Positions 37,241 through 45,226 of a stretch of DNA of 64,000 bases are shown here, piece after piece (position 1 is the first letter of the stretch; each line of letters begins with the position of its first letter). Location of the stretch: the NCBI GenBank assembly GCA_903891085.1, contig CAITDJ010000032.1, positions 52,465 to 116,464 of the forward strand. Direction: 5' to 3'. Origin of the DNA: an uncultured Bacteroidota bacterium. GTDB lineage: Bacteria; Bacteroidota; Bacteroidia; Bacteroidales; F082. Below the pieces are notes generated by a model. That model had not been told where the DNA came from. It did no database searches and saw nothing but the letters and a program-made list of their open reading frames with translations. The position numbers and the translations under genes are program-made.

Positions 37241-38149
37241 ATGACAACAAATTTCCCACCTTCAGCGCCTTCAGACGATGTAACCCATGTTGCATCAGGT
37301 GCCCCTAAAATAAATGTTTTAGCCGGCAAATTCAATACTCTGACCATTGTGAAGCAACTCGACTTTGGTGTCTATCTTGATGGCGGTTCACTTGGAGAGA
37401 TACTGATGCCAACAAAATGGGTGCCCGAAGGAAAGGAAATTGGCGATGAAGTTGAAGTGTTTATCTATTTCGATTCAAGTGACAGACCGATTGCAACAAC
37501 TATGAAACCAAAGGCTTGTGTGGATGAAGTTGCTTTTTTAATGTGTAAACAGGTAAATACGGTAGGCGCTTTTCTCGATTGGGGATTGGACAAGGATTTG
37601 CTCGTACCTTACCGCGAACAAAAAGCCCGTATGGTTGCCGGGAAGCAATATATTGTTTTTGTGTACCTCGATCCAATGGGTGGCCGTATTGCAGCGTCGG
37701 TGAAAGTGGAGAGATATTTGAGTTCAGAAAATGCAGATTATCAACCGGGAGATGAAGTAAATATCATTGTTTGGTGTAAAACCGAATTGGGATTTAAGGT
37801 GATCATAAACAACAAACATCAGGGCATTATTTATGCAAATGAGATTTTTAAGCCGGTTCAACCCGGTAGAAAATTGAAAGCATATGTTTCGAAAGTGCGT
37901 GAAGATGGTAAAATAGATGTTTCCCTTGAAAAACCCGGTTATGAAAAAGTGGATGAACTTTCACAGATTATTCTTACTCAGCTGATTAAAAACAATGGTT
38001 TTTTGGATGTTGGCGATAAGAGTGAGGCTGGTTATATTTACCATCTGTTTAATATGAGTAAGAAAAACTTTAAAAAGTCAATCGGCACCCTCTTCAAACA
38101 AAAGAAAATTATGATTGAGGAAGCTGGTATCAGATTGATTCCTGAATAG
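37241..38149 (+). CDS. S1-like RNA-binding protein, CvfB family
   Basis: 302-residue cytoplasmic protein with repeated S1/OB-fold units: FNTLTIVKQLDFGVYLDGG...EILMPTKWVPEGKEIGDEVEVFIYFDSSDRPIATT, then LMCKQVNTVGAFLDWGLDKDLLVPYREQ, then FKVIINNKHQGIIYANEIFKPVQPGRKLKAYV, and a C-terminal winged-helix-like segment ending with KKFKKSIGTLFKQKKI. This is the CvfB layout (three S1 repeats plus winged helix). Such proteins bind RNA and affect gene expression. No operon partner; convergent with the acyl-CoA dehydrogenase gene, the 124-base gap holding nothing notable. Confidence 0.88.
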   Translation: MTTNFPPSAPSDDVTHVASGAPKINVLAGKFNTLTIVKQLDFGVYLDGGSLGEILMPTKWVPEGKEIGDEVEVFIYFDSSDRPIATTMKPKACVDEVAFLMCKQVNTVGAFLDWGLDKDLLVPYREQKARMVAGKQYIVFVYLDPMGGRIAASVKVERYLSSENADYQPGDEVNIIVWCKTELGFKVIINNKHQGIIYANEIFKPVQPGRKLKAYVSKVREDGKIDVSLEKPGYEKVDELSQIILTQLIKNNGFLDVGDKSEAGYIYHLFNMSKKNFKKSIGTLFKQKKIMIEEAGIRLIPE

Positions 38150-38273
38150 AAACCAACCCATTCAAATTCTTGTAACTATCACCTTATTCGTGCCAATGAT
38201 TAGCTTCGTTGAGAATAGTTCACAGGTTCAATTAATCAAGGGCTGAATAGTTACGAATTCTTCGGTTTATTTG

Positions 38274-39452
38274 CTATTTGAAAGCCTGAATGCCTGTAAT
38301 ATCATTACCGGTAATCAACAAATGCACGTCATGAGTACCTTCGTAGGTGATCACTGATTCGAGATTCATCATATGGCGCATCATTGGGAAATCACCTGTA
38401 ATGCCCATGGCACCGAGCATCTGTCGGGTCTCTCGTGCGACGGTAAGAGCCATAAAAACATTGTTTCGTTTTGCCATGGATATTTGGGCAGCAGTGGCTT
38501 TTCCAGCATCGCGGAGGGTGCCTAACCGCCAGGTCAACAGTTGTGCTTTGGTGATTTCAGTTAATGCTTCTGCGAGTTTCTTTTGTTGCAACTGGAAAGA
38601 TGCAATTGGTTTACCAAACTGATGCCGTTCGAGCGAATAGTGTAATGCAGCATCATAACAGTCCATGGCCGCCCCAATGGCTCCCCATGCAATTCCAAAC
38701 CGGGCCGAATTCAAGCACATCATCGGACCCTTTAAACCCTGAATGTTTGGGAGCATGTTTTCTTTGGGAACAATCACATCATCAAAAACCAATTCACCGG
38801 TAACAGAGGCACGTAACGACCATTTACCATGGGTTTCAGGGGCAGTAAACCCTTTCCAGCCTTTTTCAACGATCATGCCACGAATGATTCCCTGTTCATC
38901 TTTTGCCCACACGATGGCTATATCGGCAATGCTTGAGTTGGTAATCCAGAGTTTGGCTCCATTGAGTAAATAATGATCACCTAAATCTTTCACATGGCTT
39001 TCCATTCCACCCGGATCGGAACCGTGGTTTGGTTCGGTCAGTCCGAAGCAACCAATCATTTCGCCGGTCGCAAGCAATGGCAGGTATTTTTTCCGCTGAT
39101 CCTCACTCCCAAAGGTGAAAATCGGATACATCACCAGTGATGACTGAACTGATGCCATCGACCGAATGCCTGAATCGCCACGTTCCAACTCCTGCATAAT
39201 CAATCCATAGGCAGTGTGATCGAGACCTGCACCACCATACTGTTCAGGAATATACGGGCCAAAAGCCCCGATTTCTCCCATTTCTTTTACCAGATGCATT
39301 GGAAATTCAGCTCTGTTGGCATAATCTTCAATAATCGGTTTCACTGAACGATCAACCCATTCCCGTATTGCAGACCGGATAATTTTGTGTTCTTCGCTAA
39401 ACAATTCGTCAACCTGATAATGATCTGGTGCTGTGTATTTTGTATTTCCCAT
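38274..39452 (-). CDS. gcdH: glutaryl-CoA dehydrogenase-type acyl-CoA dehydrogenase
   Basis: 392-residue FAD enzyme. The strings MASVQSSLVMYPI, CFGLTEPNHGSDPGGMES, WITNSSIADIAIVWAK, SLRASVTGELVFDDV, ERHQFGKPIASFQLQQKKLAEAL and the C-terminal YEGTHDVHLLITG (catalytic Glu in YEG) match glutaryl-CoA dehydrogenase, which oxidises glutaryl-CoA to crotonyl-CoA in lysine/tryptophan breakdown. The family's substrate Arg in GDSGIRS is present. Electron acceptor (ETF) genes are not in the window. The ATG at 39452 is preferred: the only earlier start is a TTG inside the -7 box. Symbol is by resemblance; the substrate would need a test. Confidence 0.9.
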   Translation of the reverse strand: MGNTKYTAPDHYQVDELFSEEHKIIRSAIREWVDRSVKPIIEDYANRAEFPMHLVKEMGEIGAFGPYIPEQYGGAGLDHTAYGLIMQELERGDSGIRSMASVQSSLVMYPIFTFGSEDQRKKYLPLLATGEMIGCFGLTEPNHGSDPGGMESHVKDLGDHYLLNGAKLWITNSSIADIAIVWAKDEQGIIRGMIVEKGWKGFTAPETHGKWSLRASVTGELVFDDVIVPKENMLPNIQGLKGPMMCLNSARFGIAWGAIGAAMDCYDAALHYSLERHQFGKPIASFQLQQKKLAEALTEITKAQLLTWRLGTLRDAGKATAAQISMAKRNNVFMALTVARETRQMLGAMGITGDFPMMRHMMNLESVITYEGTHDVHLLITGNDITGIQAFK

Positions 39453-39479
39453 GGCAGGCAATTTACATTGAATTTTTGT

Positions 39480-39487
39480 CAAATTTA
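39480..39487 (-). promoter_or_regulatory. -7 box of the acyl-CoA dehydrogenase gene
   Basis: TAAATTTG on the minus strand, exact TAnnTTTG, leaving a leader of about 23 bases before the ATG at 39452. Its last three bases form the false TTG start. Confidence 0.45.
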
Positions 39488-39742
39488 GGATTTATTGAGA
39501 TTCAATGGGTTGCCAATTTTCTGTTCACCGTTTTCACAGCTTCTTTGTATAAATCCGCATATCGAAATCAATAGAATTTCAACGAATAGGATTATTGGTG
39601 TGACTCCGGAAGCGTTTTCCAAAGTTGGTTTTTTAATTATAGCTCGAATGCTCAAACCATATCCTCATGTAGAATCGATCATGAATAATTTTTGAATGAG
39701 TATCGTTAAACAATAACCACCAAAAATTTATTATCCTTTTTT

Positions 39743-39830
39743 GTCAGCCTGAGCGGAGTCGAAGGCAACCGATGAAATCCGTTTTTGAAATGAAGTTAAG
39801 ATTACTCATGTTTCGACTACGCTCAAAATG
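39743..39830. repeat. REP-like imperfect inverted repeat
   Basis: TGAGCGGAGTCGAA (39750-39763) pairs with TTCGACTACGCTCA (39812-39825) with one mismatch, leaving a 48-base loop. The left end GTCAGCCTGAG and TCGAAGGC also occur in the element at 28970-29004. The arms match a repeat type common between genes in Bacteroidota. The rest of the 39488-39960 gap shows no gene; a 66-codon frame at 39495-39695 is not protein-like. Confidence 0.6.
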
Positions 39831-39960
39831 AAAATTCCTGATTATTCCTGAAATTGTAAATCTTAACTGATAGTCATATAATTTTATATGAGAAATTTCT
39901 CAATAAATGTAATTATTTTTGAACTTTTTCAAGAGTCGACCTTAAATTCAACCATAGCCT

Positions 39961-40752
39961 ATGATTCCTTTTTCAAATAAAGAAACAACAGATTACTACA
40001 ACCAAACATTGAATCATTATACCTTGTGGTGGAAATTGTCGGGAGCCATGGCATTGCATTTTGGCTTTTGGTTGCCAGGTACAAAAACATTTGTGGAAGC
40101 ATTACGAAACACAAACCGGGAAATGGCCTGGATTGCCGAAATTTGTCCTGACCATTTGGTATTGGATGCTGGTTGTGGGGTGGGTGGTGCAGCATTTTAC
40201 CTTGCCAAAAACTTTGGATGCAACGTAACTGGTATAACACTGAGTCAAAAACACCTTGATTATGCCGAAAAATCCCGACAGTCATCAAACGAAAAGGATT
40301 TAATTGTGTTTGATTTACAGGATTTTACGAAAACAACTTTCCGTGATAATACTTTTGATTTTGTTTGGGCTTGTGAAAGCTTGTGCCATGCTGATCTTAA
40401 AACCCAATTTATTGATGAAGTGTTTCGCGTGCTCAAACCTAGTGGTAAACTTATTCTCAGCGATTATTTCCTGTCAGAAAAAGGGATTGAAGACAAAAAC
40501 AGATACATTCGAAACTGGGGTGAATCATGGGCAATAAGTTCGTTCATCACGGAAACAAATTTCCTGAACGAAATAGTGCGGTGCAACTTCCGGATTCTGC
40601 AAAATCTTGACTTTATGAAAGAAATTTTGCCTTCATCAAAACGTATGTATCTGGCTTATCTGTTTGGGATCATTCCTTCAAATGTATGCAACCTGACGCA
40701 CAACACTTCAAGGTTCGTAAAAACGCATTACCTTTCGGGGAAGCACCAGTAA
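39961..40752 (+). CDS. class I SAM-dependent methyltransferase
   Basis: 263-residue soluble enzyme. The SAM-binding motif is VLDAGCGVGGAAFYLAKNFGC (about 62-82) followed by VTGITLSQKHLDYAEK, the acidic FDLQDFTKTTFRDNTFDFVWACESLCH and FRVLKPSGKLILSDYF. The N-terminus DYYNQTLNHYTLWWKLSGAMALHFGFW resembles the sterol/tocopherol/cyclopropane-type methyltransferases, so a lipid or quinone-like acceptor is possible. It stands alone; no biosynthetic neighbours hint at the substrate. Confidence 0.8.
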   Translation: MIPFSNKETTDYYNQTLNHYTLWWKLSGAMALHFGFWLPGTKTFVEALRNTNREMAWIAEICPDHLVLDAGCGVGGAAFYLAKNFGCNVTGITLSQKHLDYAEKSRQSSNEKDLIVFDLQDFTKTTFRDNTFDFVWACESLCHADLKTQFIDEVFRVLKPSGKLILSDYFLSEKGIEDKNRYIRNWGESWAISSFITETNFLNEIVRCNFRILQNLDFMKEILPSSKRMYLAYLFGIIPSNVCNLTHNTSRFVKTHYLSGKHQ

Positions 40753-40787
40753 AAGGCACTGAAAGAGAATCTATGGAATTACCATAT

Positions 40788-40795
40788 TATCTTTG
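40788..40795 (+). promoter_or_regulatory. -7 box of the YCII gene
   Basis: TATCTTTG, exact consensus, 43 bases before the ATG at 40839. Confidence 0.45.
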
Positions 40796-40838
40796 CATAA
40801 AAAATTTGAAATGTAATAACCTTTAAAAAATAATATTG

Positions 40839-41297
40839 ATGAAAAAAAAACTTCTCGCTGCGCTATTGTTTGGTCTTACTTATTCATTGACAGCCCAAAA
40901 CAGTCCTGCTGTCTATGACTCAACATTGGCAAAATCGGTTGGCGCCGATGCCTATGGGATGAAAAATTATATTTTTGTTTTGCTGACGACAGGAGACTCA
41001 ATTGTCAGCGATAAAAAAGTAAGAGACTCACTTTTTGGCGGACATATGCAAAATATGATTCGCATGGAGGAGATGGGGAAACTTGTAGTTGCTGGTCCTT
41101 TTCATGACAACACCAACGCATGGGAAGGGATATTTATCCTGAATACGACAGATATGGAAGAGGCAAAATCGCTGTTGCAATCCGACCCGGCAATTGCCAA
41201 TCATTTGCTTAACACAAGTATGGTTCCCTGGTATGGAAGCGCCGCCATGATGAAGATTTCACAGATTCACGCCAGAATTCAGAAGGAAAGTTTTTAA
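40839..41297 (+). CDS. exported YCII-domain protein
   Basis: 152 residues with a signal peptide (LLAALLFGLTYSLTAQ). The mature part is a YCII-related domain: MKNYIFVLLTTGD, HMQNMIRMEEMGKLVVAGPF, WEGIFILNTTDMEEAKSLLQSDPAI. YciI is a small ferredoxin-like fold protein of unclear biochemical role; exported versions are common in Bacteroidota. ATG at 40839 is used instead of the adjoining TTG at 40836. Own promoter upstream. Confidence 0.8.
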   Translation: MKKKLLAALLFGLTYSLTAQNSPAVYDSTLAKSVGADAYGMKNYIFVLLTTGDSIVSDKKVRDSLFGGHMQNMIRMEEMGKLVVAGPFHDNTNAWEGIFILNTTDMEEAKSLLQSDPAIANHLLNTSMVPWYGSAAMMKISQIHARIQKESF

Positions 41298-41361
41298 TTA
41301 ATTGGCTTTGTTCGGTTGGGTAAAATTCAGATTAACTTTAACGGTTTATTACAGGGAAATT

Positions 41362-41369
41362 TATATTTG
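41362..41369 (+). promoter_or_regulatory. -7 box of the GH18 gene
   Basis: TATATTTG, exact consensus, 16 bases before the GH18 ATG at 41386. Confidence 0.4.
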
Positions 41370-41385
41370 ATTTATCATAACTTAC

Positions 41386-42618
41386 ATGAGAAAACCATTA
41401 ACGATCGTTGTGTTCTTCTTCATTTCATTCCTCCATTATCACTTATTTGCTCAAAAAACTGAATTCAGGGTGATTGGTTATGTTCCTAACTGGATAGAAG
41501 TCAGTGCTTTTGCCAATGGTTTCGATTTTTCACGGGTAACCCACATCAATTATGCTTTTCAGAACCCTGATGCAAACGGTAACCTGATTGAAAGTAATAC
41601 CGGACTTACAACATTGGTCAACAAGGCACATGAAAACAATGTGAAAGTGCTGGTATCACTGGGCGGTGGCTCGGCTGCCGGCGGAACAACTCTCACCAAT
41701 TACCAGAATCTCATCACTACTTCCGAAAAAAGAGCCGCTTTCATTCATAAGATTGCACTTTATTTAAAACAGTTCAGTCTCGATGGCATCGATGTGGATG
41801 AAGAAGGCCCAGCGATCAACTCAAATTATGGCCCGTTTATTAAACAACTAACTGATTCGCTGCGCCCGAAAGGGTATTTGATTACTGCAGCAGTTGGATG
41901 GGGTGGAGGTAGTATTCCGAACGCAACTTTGCGTCTGTTCGATTTCATCAGCCTGATGTCTTACGATTATACCGGTTATTGGGATCCTTCAAATCCCGGT
42001 CAACATTCACCCTATTGGTATGCACAAAGCATGATCAACGAATACATCGGGCGCGGAGTTGACAAAAACAGTATTGCCTTGGGAGTGCCTTTTTACGGAT
42101 ATGGCTTTTATAATGAAACAGGTTACCAGGCGTATAAAGACATTATTTCCCGCTTTCCAAATGCTTATACGATTGATAAAGTGAGCGATACGGTTTATTA
42201 CAATGGCACTAATACTATTCGTAAAAAGACAACATTAGCGTTGACAAAGGTGGCTGGTATCATGATCTGGGAGCTTTCCCTCGATATGGCGGGTGAAAAA
42301 TCATTACTGAAAGTTATAAACGAAACGATTGATTCAATAGGCTTTAACGGAATAGATGACCAGGAAATTACTTCTGAATTGCGTTTGTATCCAAATCCGA
42401 CCTCGGATTACCTTGATATTGAGGTGGTCTCAGTTGGGAATGTATATGTAAGCGTTGAAATTGTTGATATAGCTGGACGAGTGGTCATCAATCAACCCAT
42501 TGATTTGTCCTACGATCGTTCAGTGAGGATGGATGTTTCTGTTCTGGAAAATGGACTGTATATCTGCCGATGTTTAACTGTTGATCATGCAGTTTCGGGC
42601 ATTTTTATTAAAAAGTAA
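41386..42618 (+). CDS. GH18 glycosidase with T9SS sorting domain
   Basis: 410 residues, exported. Signal peptide to about residue 22, GH18 TIM barrel with VLVSLGGGS, the catalytic motif DGIDVDEE (133-140, proton-donor Glu present), the conserved LMSYDYTG and GVPFYGYGF, WELSLD near the barrel end, and a C-terminal type A T9SS sorting domain (LRLYPNPTSDYLDIEV to the end). Family members cleave chitin or the GlcNAc-GlcNAc core of N-glycans (endo-beta-N-acetylglucosaminidase); the closeness of a GH47 mannosidase favours the latter here, as inference. The porin-like gene follows after 45 bases. The 3' end of this gene is part of a junction that recurs twice further on. Confidence 0.9.
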   Translation: MRKPLTIVVFFFISFLHYHLFAQKTEFRVIGYVPNWIEVSAFANGFDFSRVTHINYAFQNPDANGNLIESNTGLTTLVNKAHENNVKVLVSLGGGSAAGGTTLTNYQNLITTSEKRAAFIHKIALYLKQFSLDGIDVDEEGPAINSNYGPFIKQLTDSLRPKGYLITAAVGWGGGSIPNATLRLFDFISLMSYDYTGYWDPSNPGQHSPYWYAQSMINEYIGRGVDKNSIALGVPFYGYGFYNETGYQAYKDIISRFPNAYTIDKVSDTVYYNGTNTIRKKTTLALTKVAGIMIWELSLDMAGEKSLLKVINETIDSIGFNGIDDQEITSELRLYPNPTSDYLDIEVVSVGNVYVSVEIVDIAGRVVINQPIDLSYDRSVRMDVSVLENGLYICRCLTVDHAVSGIFIKK

Positions 42619-42663
42619 TCGAAATAATCAGGAAATAGTTGTAATATTTTGAGGAAGTATGTT

Positions 42664-43347
42664 ATGAAACTACCCGGATTATTGGTTTTCTGTTTTCAGT
42701 TTATGGGTTTTATTGCTGGTTTTAGTCAGCCAAAAAACCATGAAATTGGGATTGAAGGTGGACCTGATACACGCATCCTATATGGAAATGAGGTACTCAA
42801 TTCGTTTCATCATTTGTCAGTAGGATATAGTGGAGGATTGTTTTATCAATACAATCATGACAGGATCCTTTCGCTGAGAAGCAATATTTCCATTGAAAGG
42901 AAAGGCTCTGTTTGGAAAGGTCCTACGGTAGATGGTGGAGGTCAGCAAAATTTATCAACGGAAGTACATCTTAATTTTCAGTATCTAACGCTTCCATTGC
43001 TTGTGCGTGCAACCTTTGGAAACAGCATGAAATTCGTTGTAAATGCAGGGCCATACATAGGTTTTTTACTCCAACAAACCGAAGTATTCAAAGGAACAGA
43101 CGGTCAATCGTATCGCAGTAATAACACCTCATTGTATAAACGTTTTGATTGGGGTATTTCAGCAGGATTGGGTTTGTCGTTTCCGATATCCGAACAATTT
43201 TCATTAAGTATGGAATTGCGCGACAACCTAGGGCTTTATAATATTGCTTCCGGGAAGGTCATCAATAATGGAACCATTAAAAATAATTCAACTAATTTTC
43301 TATTTGGTATGGCTTATAAGTTTGGAAAGCTGACAGCACCAAAATAA
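42664..43347 (+). CDS. porin-like outer-membrane beta-barrel protein
   Basis: 227 residues with signal peptide (LPGLLVFCFQFMGFIAGFSQ). The mature protein is an eight-strand type small barrel (YSGGLFYQYNHDRILSLRSNISIERKG, LTLPLLVRATFG, FVVNAGPYIGFLLQ, WGISAGLGLSF, MAYKFGK), the layout of Bacteroidota 'porin family' proteins. ATG at 42664 is used; the frame from TTG 42649 is less likely. Follows GH18 on the same strand. Two decayed copies of its first about 35 codons lie at 44174 and 48362. Confidence 0.75.
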   Translation: MKLPGLLVFCFQFMGFIAGFSQPKNHEIGIEGGPDTRILYGNEVLNSFHHLSVGYSGGLFYQYNHDRILSLRSNISIERKGSVWKGPTVDGGGQQNLSTEVHLNFQYLTLPLLVRATFGNSMKFVVNAGPYIGFLLQQTEVFKGTDGQSYRSNNTSLYKRFDWGISAGLGLSFPISEQFSLSMELRDNLGLYNIASGKVINNGTIKNNSTNFLFGMAYKFGKLTAPK

Positions 43348-43400
43348 TAATTAAGTATTTGGGAGTATCTCAAAGAATCATTTGATTGATTGACAATGAT

Positions 43401-44039
43401 TTACTGTTTATTAATAAAATATTCTATCAAAATTGTTTTGCTAATGGTATCTCTGTTCTCGTTAAGAATAATGCTTGAAGTCAAACCGATGTTTTTTGTA
43501 TAAATCAAAATTGAGGTATCTCCTAAAAGAGGGCCATAAACCCAATGTCCTTTTACTATCAGGATTGAGTCATGATTTTTATCAATGGTTTTTTGTACAA
43601 CTTCTTTATGTTCCGTAAAATCTCCATATCTGGTATCCATCCATTCTGAGAATGTATTCCCGACCTTTTCTGAAAGGAAATTATTCAAACGATAATAATC
43701 TCCATATGGCGCACCATGATATTCAAGCGCTTGATATTGATATATTGGCTGGCCATTCAGAAAAGGGACCTTTACCGGATTTGAATATTTTTTGTAGGAA
43801 CTGCCATCTTCATTATGATGCACCCCCATATAATAATTATGTATCTGGTAAGTAGCTGCCGTACTATCGATATATACAAATTGATCATCTTTCAGATACT
43901 TCCAATATGAACCCGGATAAACAGGGAAATAGCTTTTTGGTTGCAGTATAAAGATAATGTCATCAGAGTTGATTTCTGGATTTTTAGTACATCCAGTTAT
44001 GAAAAGTAGAAGGAAAAGAGAAAAAATATTTTTTTTCAT
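43401..44039 (-). CDS. predicted lipoprotein, function unknown
   Basis: 212 residues beginning MKKNIFSLFLLLFITGC with the lipobox cysteine, so a membrane-anchored lipoprotein. Mature part contains KSYFPVYPGSYWKYLKDD, a pattern I have seen in Bacteroidota lipoproteins that bind ligands in a calycin-like pocket, then HYLGP-free beta-rich sequence ending FINKQ. No enzyme motif. It stands between the first and the second copy of the GH18/porin junction on the opposite strand to both. ATG at 44039 preferred over a TTG six bases further out. Confidence 0.6.
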   Translation of the reverse strand: MKKNIFSLFLLLFITGCTKNPEINSDDIIFILQPKSYFPVYPGSYWKYLKDDQFVYIDSTAATYQIHNYYMGVHHNEDGSSYKKYSNPVKVPFLNGQPIYQYQALEYHGAPYGDYYRLNNFLSEKVGNTFSEWMDTRYGDFTEHKEVVQKTIDKNHDSILIVKGHWVYGPLLGDTSILIYTKNIGLTSSIILNENRDTISKTILIEYFINKQ

Positions 44040-44128
44040 GAACAAGCGATTTCTATTGCAAAATCAATGCAAATTTAATTAATTAAAAATTAGGTGATCA
44101 TTTGCTTTGGGTATAAAAAAATTTTGCG

Positions 44129-44247
44129 TGTTTTCATTAAAAAGTAATTGAAATATTCAAGAAATAATTTCAATATTTTGTGGAAGTCTATTATGAAATT
44201 ACCAGGATTATTGGGTGTTTGTTTACAATTTTAGGTTTTTTATGGGT
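44129..44247 (+). pseudogene. decayed copy of the GH18-tail/porin-start junction (copy 2)
   Basis: About 120 bases that align with 42592-42712: the end of GH18, the intergenic GTAATnGAAATnnTCA block, GGAAGTnTATTATGAAA start and the porin codons MKLPGLL, then a premature stop (LGVCLQF, stop). Not a functional gene; the matching part of GH18 has lost its frame. Confidence 0.75.
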
Positions 44248-44292
44248 ACATAACAGGAAAGAAATAATCTGATAAAGGCATATATGGTGATA

Positions 44293-44706
44293 TTAATATA
44301 TCACGTTTTTTATTTCACTGATTTTATTTTCTCTTTCAAACGAAAATGTCTTGTCCAGTAAACTACATAATGTATACAATTCCAATGATTTACTCAACAA
44401 TTTTTTGGAATCAACTGTTGGTATTTGCATACCAGACTCCTTCAAAATATCTGCGAGCATCTCGATGTTTTGTACATTCAGTCCATAGAAAGTGCTAATG
44501 TATTGCGCTGTTTCGGACCCGTTCAATGCAATCAATTGATCCAGACTGAGTCCGGTTTCGGTGTAAAGTAATTCCTTTTCTGCGATGAACTGATTTTCGA
44601 TGGTGAGCGCAAGTTTTTCTCCGGAACCCTTCATTCTGTTCAGAATAGCCCTGAGAACCAACCCGATTTTCTCGATTTCCCGAAGCAAAAAGTCTTTCTG
44701 TTCCAT
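44293..44706 (-). CDS. small helical protein beside GH47 (complete copy), function unknown
   Basis: 137 residues, no signal peptide, mostly helical and acidic: MEQKDFLLREIEKIGLVLRA, then LSLDQLIALNGSETAQYIS, then a C-terminal helical part with LLSKSLELYTLCSLLDKTFSFE. It resembles small uncharacterised DUF6483-like proteins, a tentative link. The first 70 residues recur in the truncated copy at 48476-48684. Its 3' two thirds are single-copy. Immediately upstream on the same strand is only a fragment of GH47, so this copy has lost its original partner gene. Confidence 0.7.
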   Translation of the reverse strand: MEQKDFLLREIEKIGLVLRAILNRMKGSGEKLALTIENQFIAEKELLYTETGLSLDQLIALNGSETAQYISTFYGLNVQNIEMLADILKESGMQIPTVDSKKLLSKSLELYTLCSLLDKTFSFERENKISEIKNVIY

Positions 44707-44842
44707 GGCTCGTTTATTCGACTCTTCGGTATGGATGCGCTTCAGTGTTGAATATCACCTTGTAAAAATCTAGTTTGCCTGATTCATCGAATAAGAGATA
44801 GACATATTTCAAGGTCTCGGCAAAGAAGAAACTTTCCATATT
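44498..44842. repeat. 345-bp direct repeat, copy A
   Basis: Aligns without gaps to 48476-48820 with 20 mismatches by hand count (about 94% identity). It covers the first part of the small helical gene and the last 43 codons of GH47 on the minus strand. The two copies are 3978 bases apart and bracket the T9SS gene. Confidence 0.9.
44714..44842 (-). pseudogene. GH47 alpha-mannosidase 3' fragment
   Basis: The last 43 codons of GH47 (ESFFFAETLKYVYLLFDESG to the end NTEAHPYRRVE), nearly identical to those of the intact gene at 48692-50083. Upstream of position 44842 the similarity stops, so the catalytic body is absent. Confidence 0.85.
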
Positions 44843-44911
44843 ATATATGTCTACCCATTCTTGAAACGTAAATGTAACTATATATGCGCTGTTTTTCAAA
44901 TATTGTATCAA

Positions 44912-45226
44912 TTAAACTGAACACAGAATATTTACTCAAGTCAGTTTACTAAAACTTAAATAGTAATTCATTGTTTAGTGCATCAGTATTGTGTTATAAG
45001 ATGACACTAAATTGCAAAATATCTTCAAATATTAGCACTCAAACCCTTGATATTAATAAGAAAATTACCTTAAAGACAGATGCTAATTATATAAATATTT
45101 TGAACGAGCTATTGATTTTTAAAGACTTTTATCTTATCTTTATGCCAACTATATATTGGAGGCAAAAACAGCGGATTCTTATTGATGAAAAAATAGGAGT
45201 AAAACTAATCTTTAAAATCCCATAAT
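44912..45226. other. AT-rich intergenic region without a supported gene
   Basis: 315 bases, clearly richer in A and T than the surroundings, between copy A and the T9SS gene. An 84-codon frame from 44971 shows no recognisable features and is not called. It belongs in composition to the following gene. Confidence 0.5.

Noticed and set aside
39495..39695. 66-codon frame in the gap before the methyltransferase
   Set aside because: No homology-like pattern and it is in an intergenic region with a repeat.
44971..45225. 84-codon frame ahead of the T9SS gene
   Set aside because: AT-rich, low-complexity residues, no start context; ends next to the ATG of the real gene.
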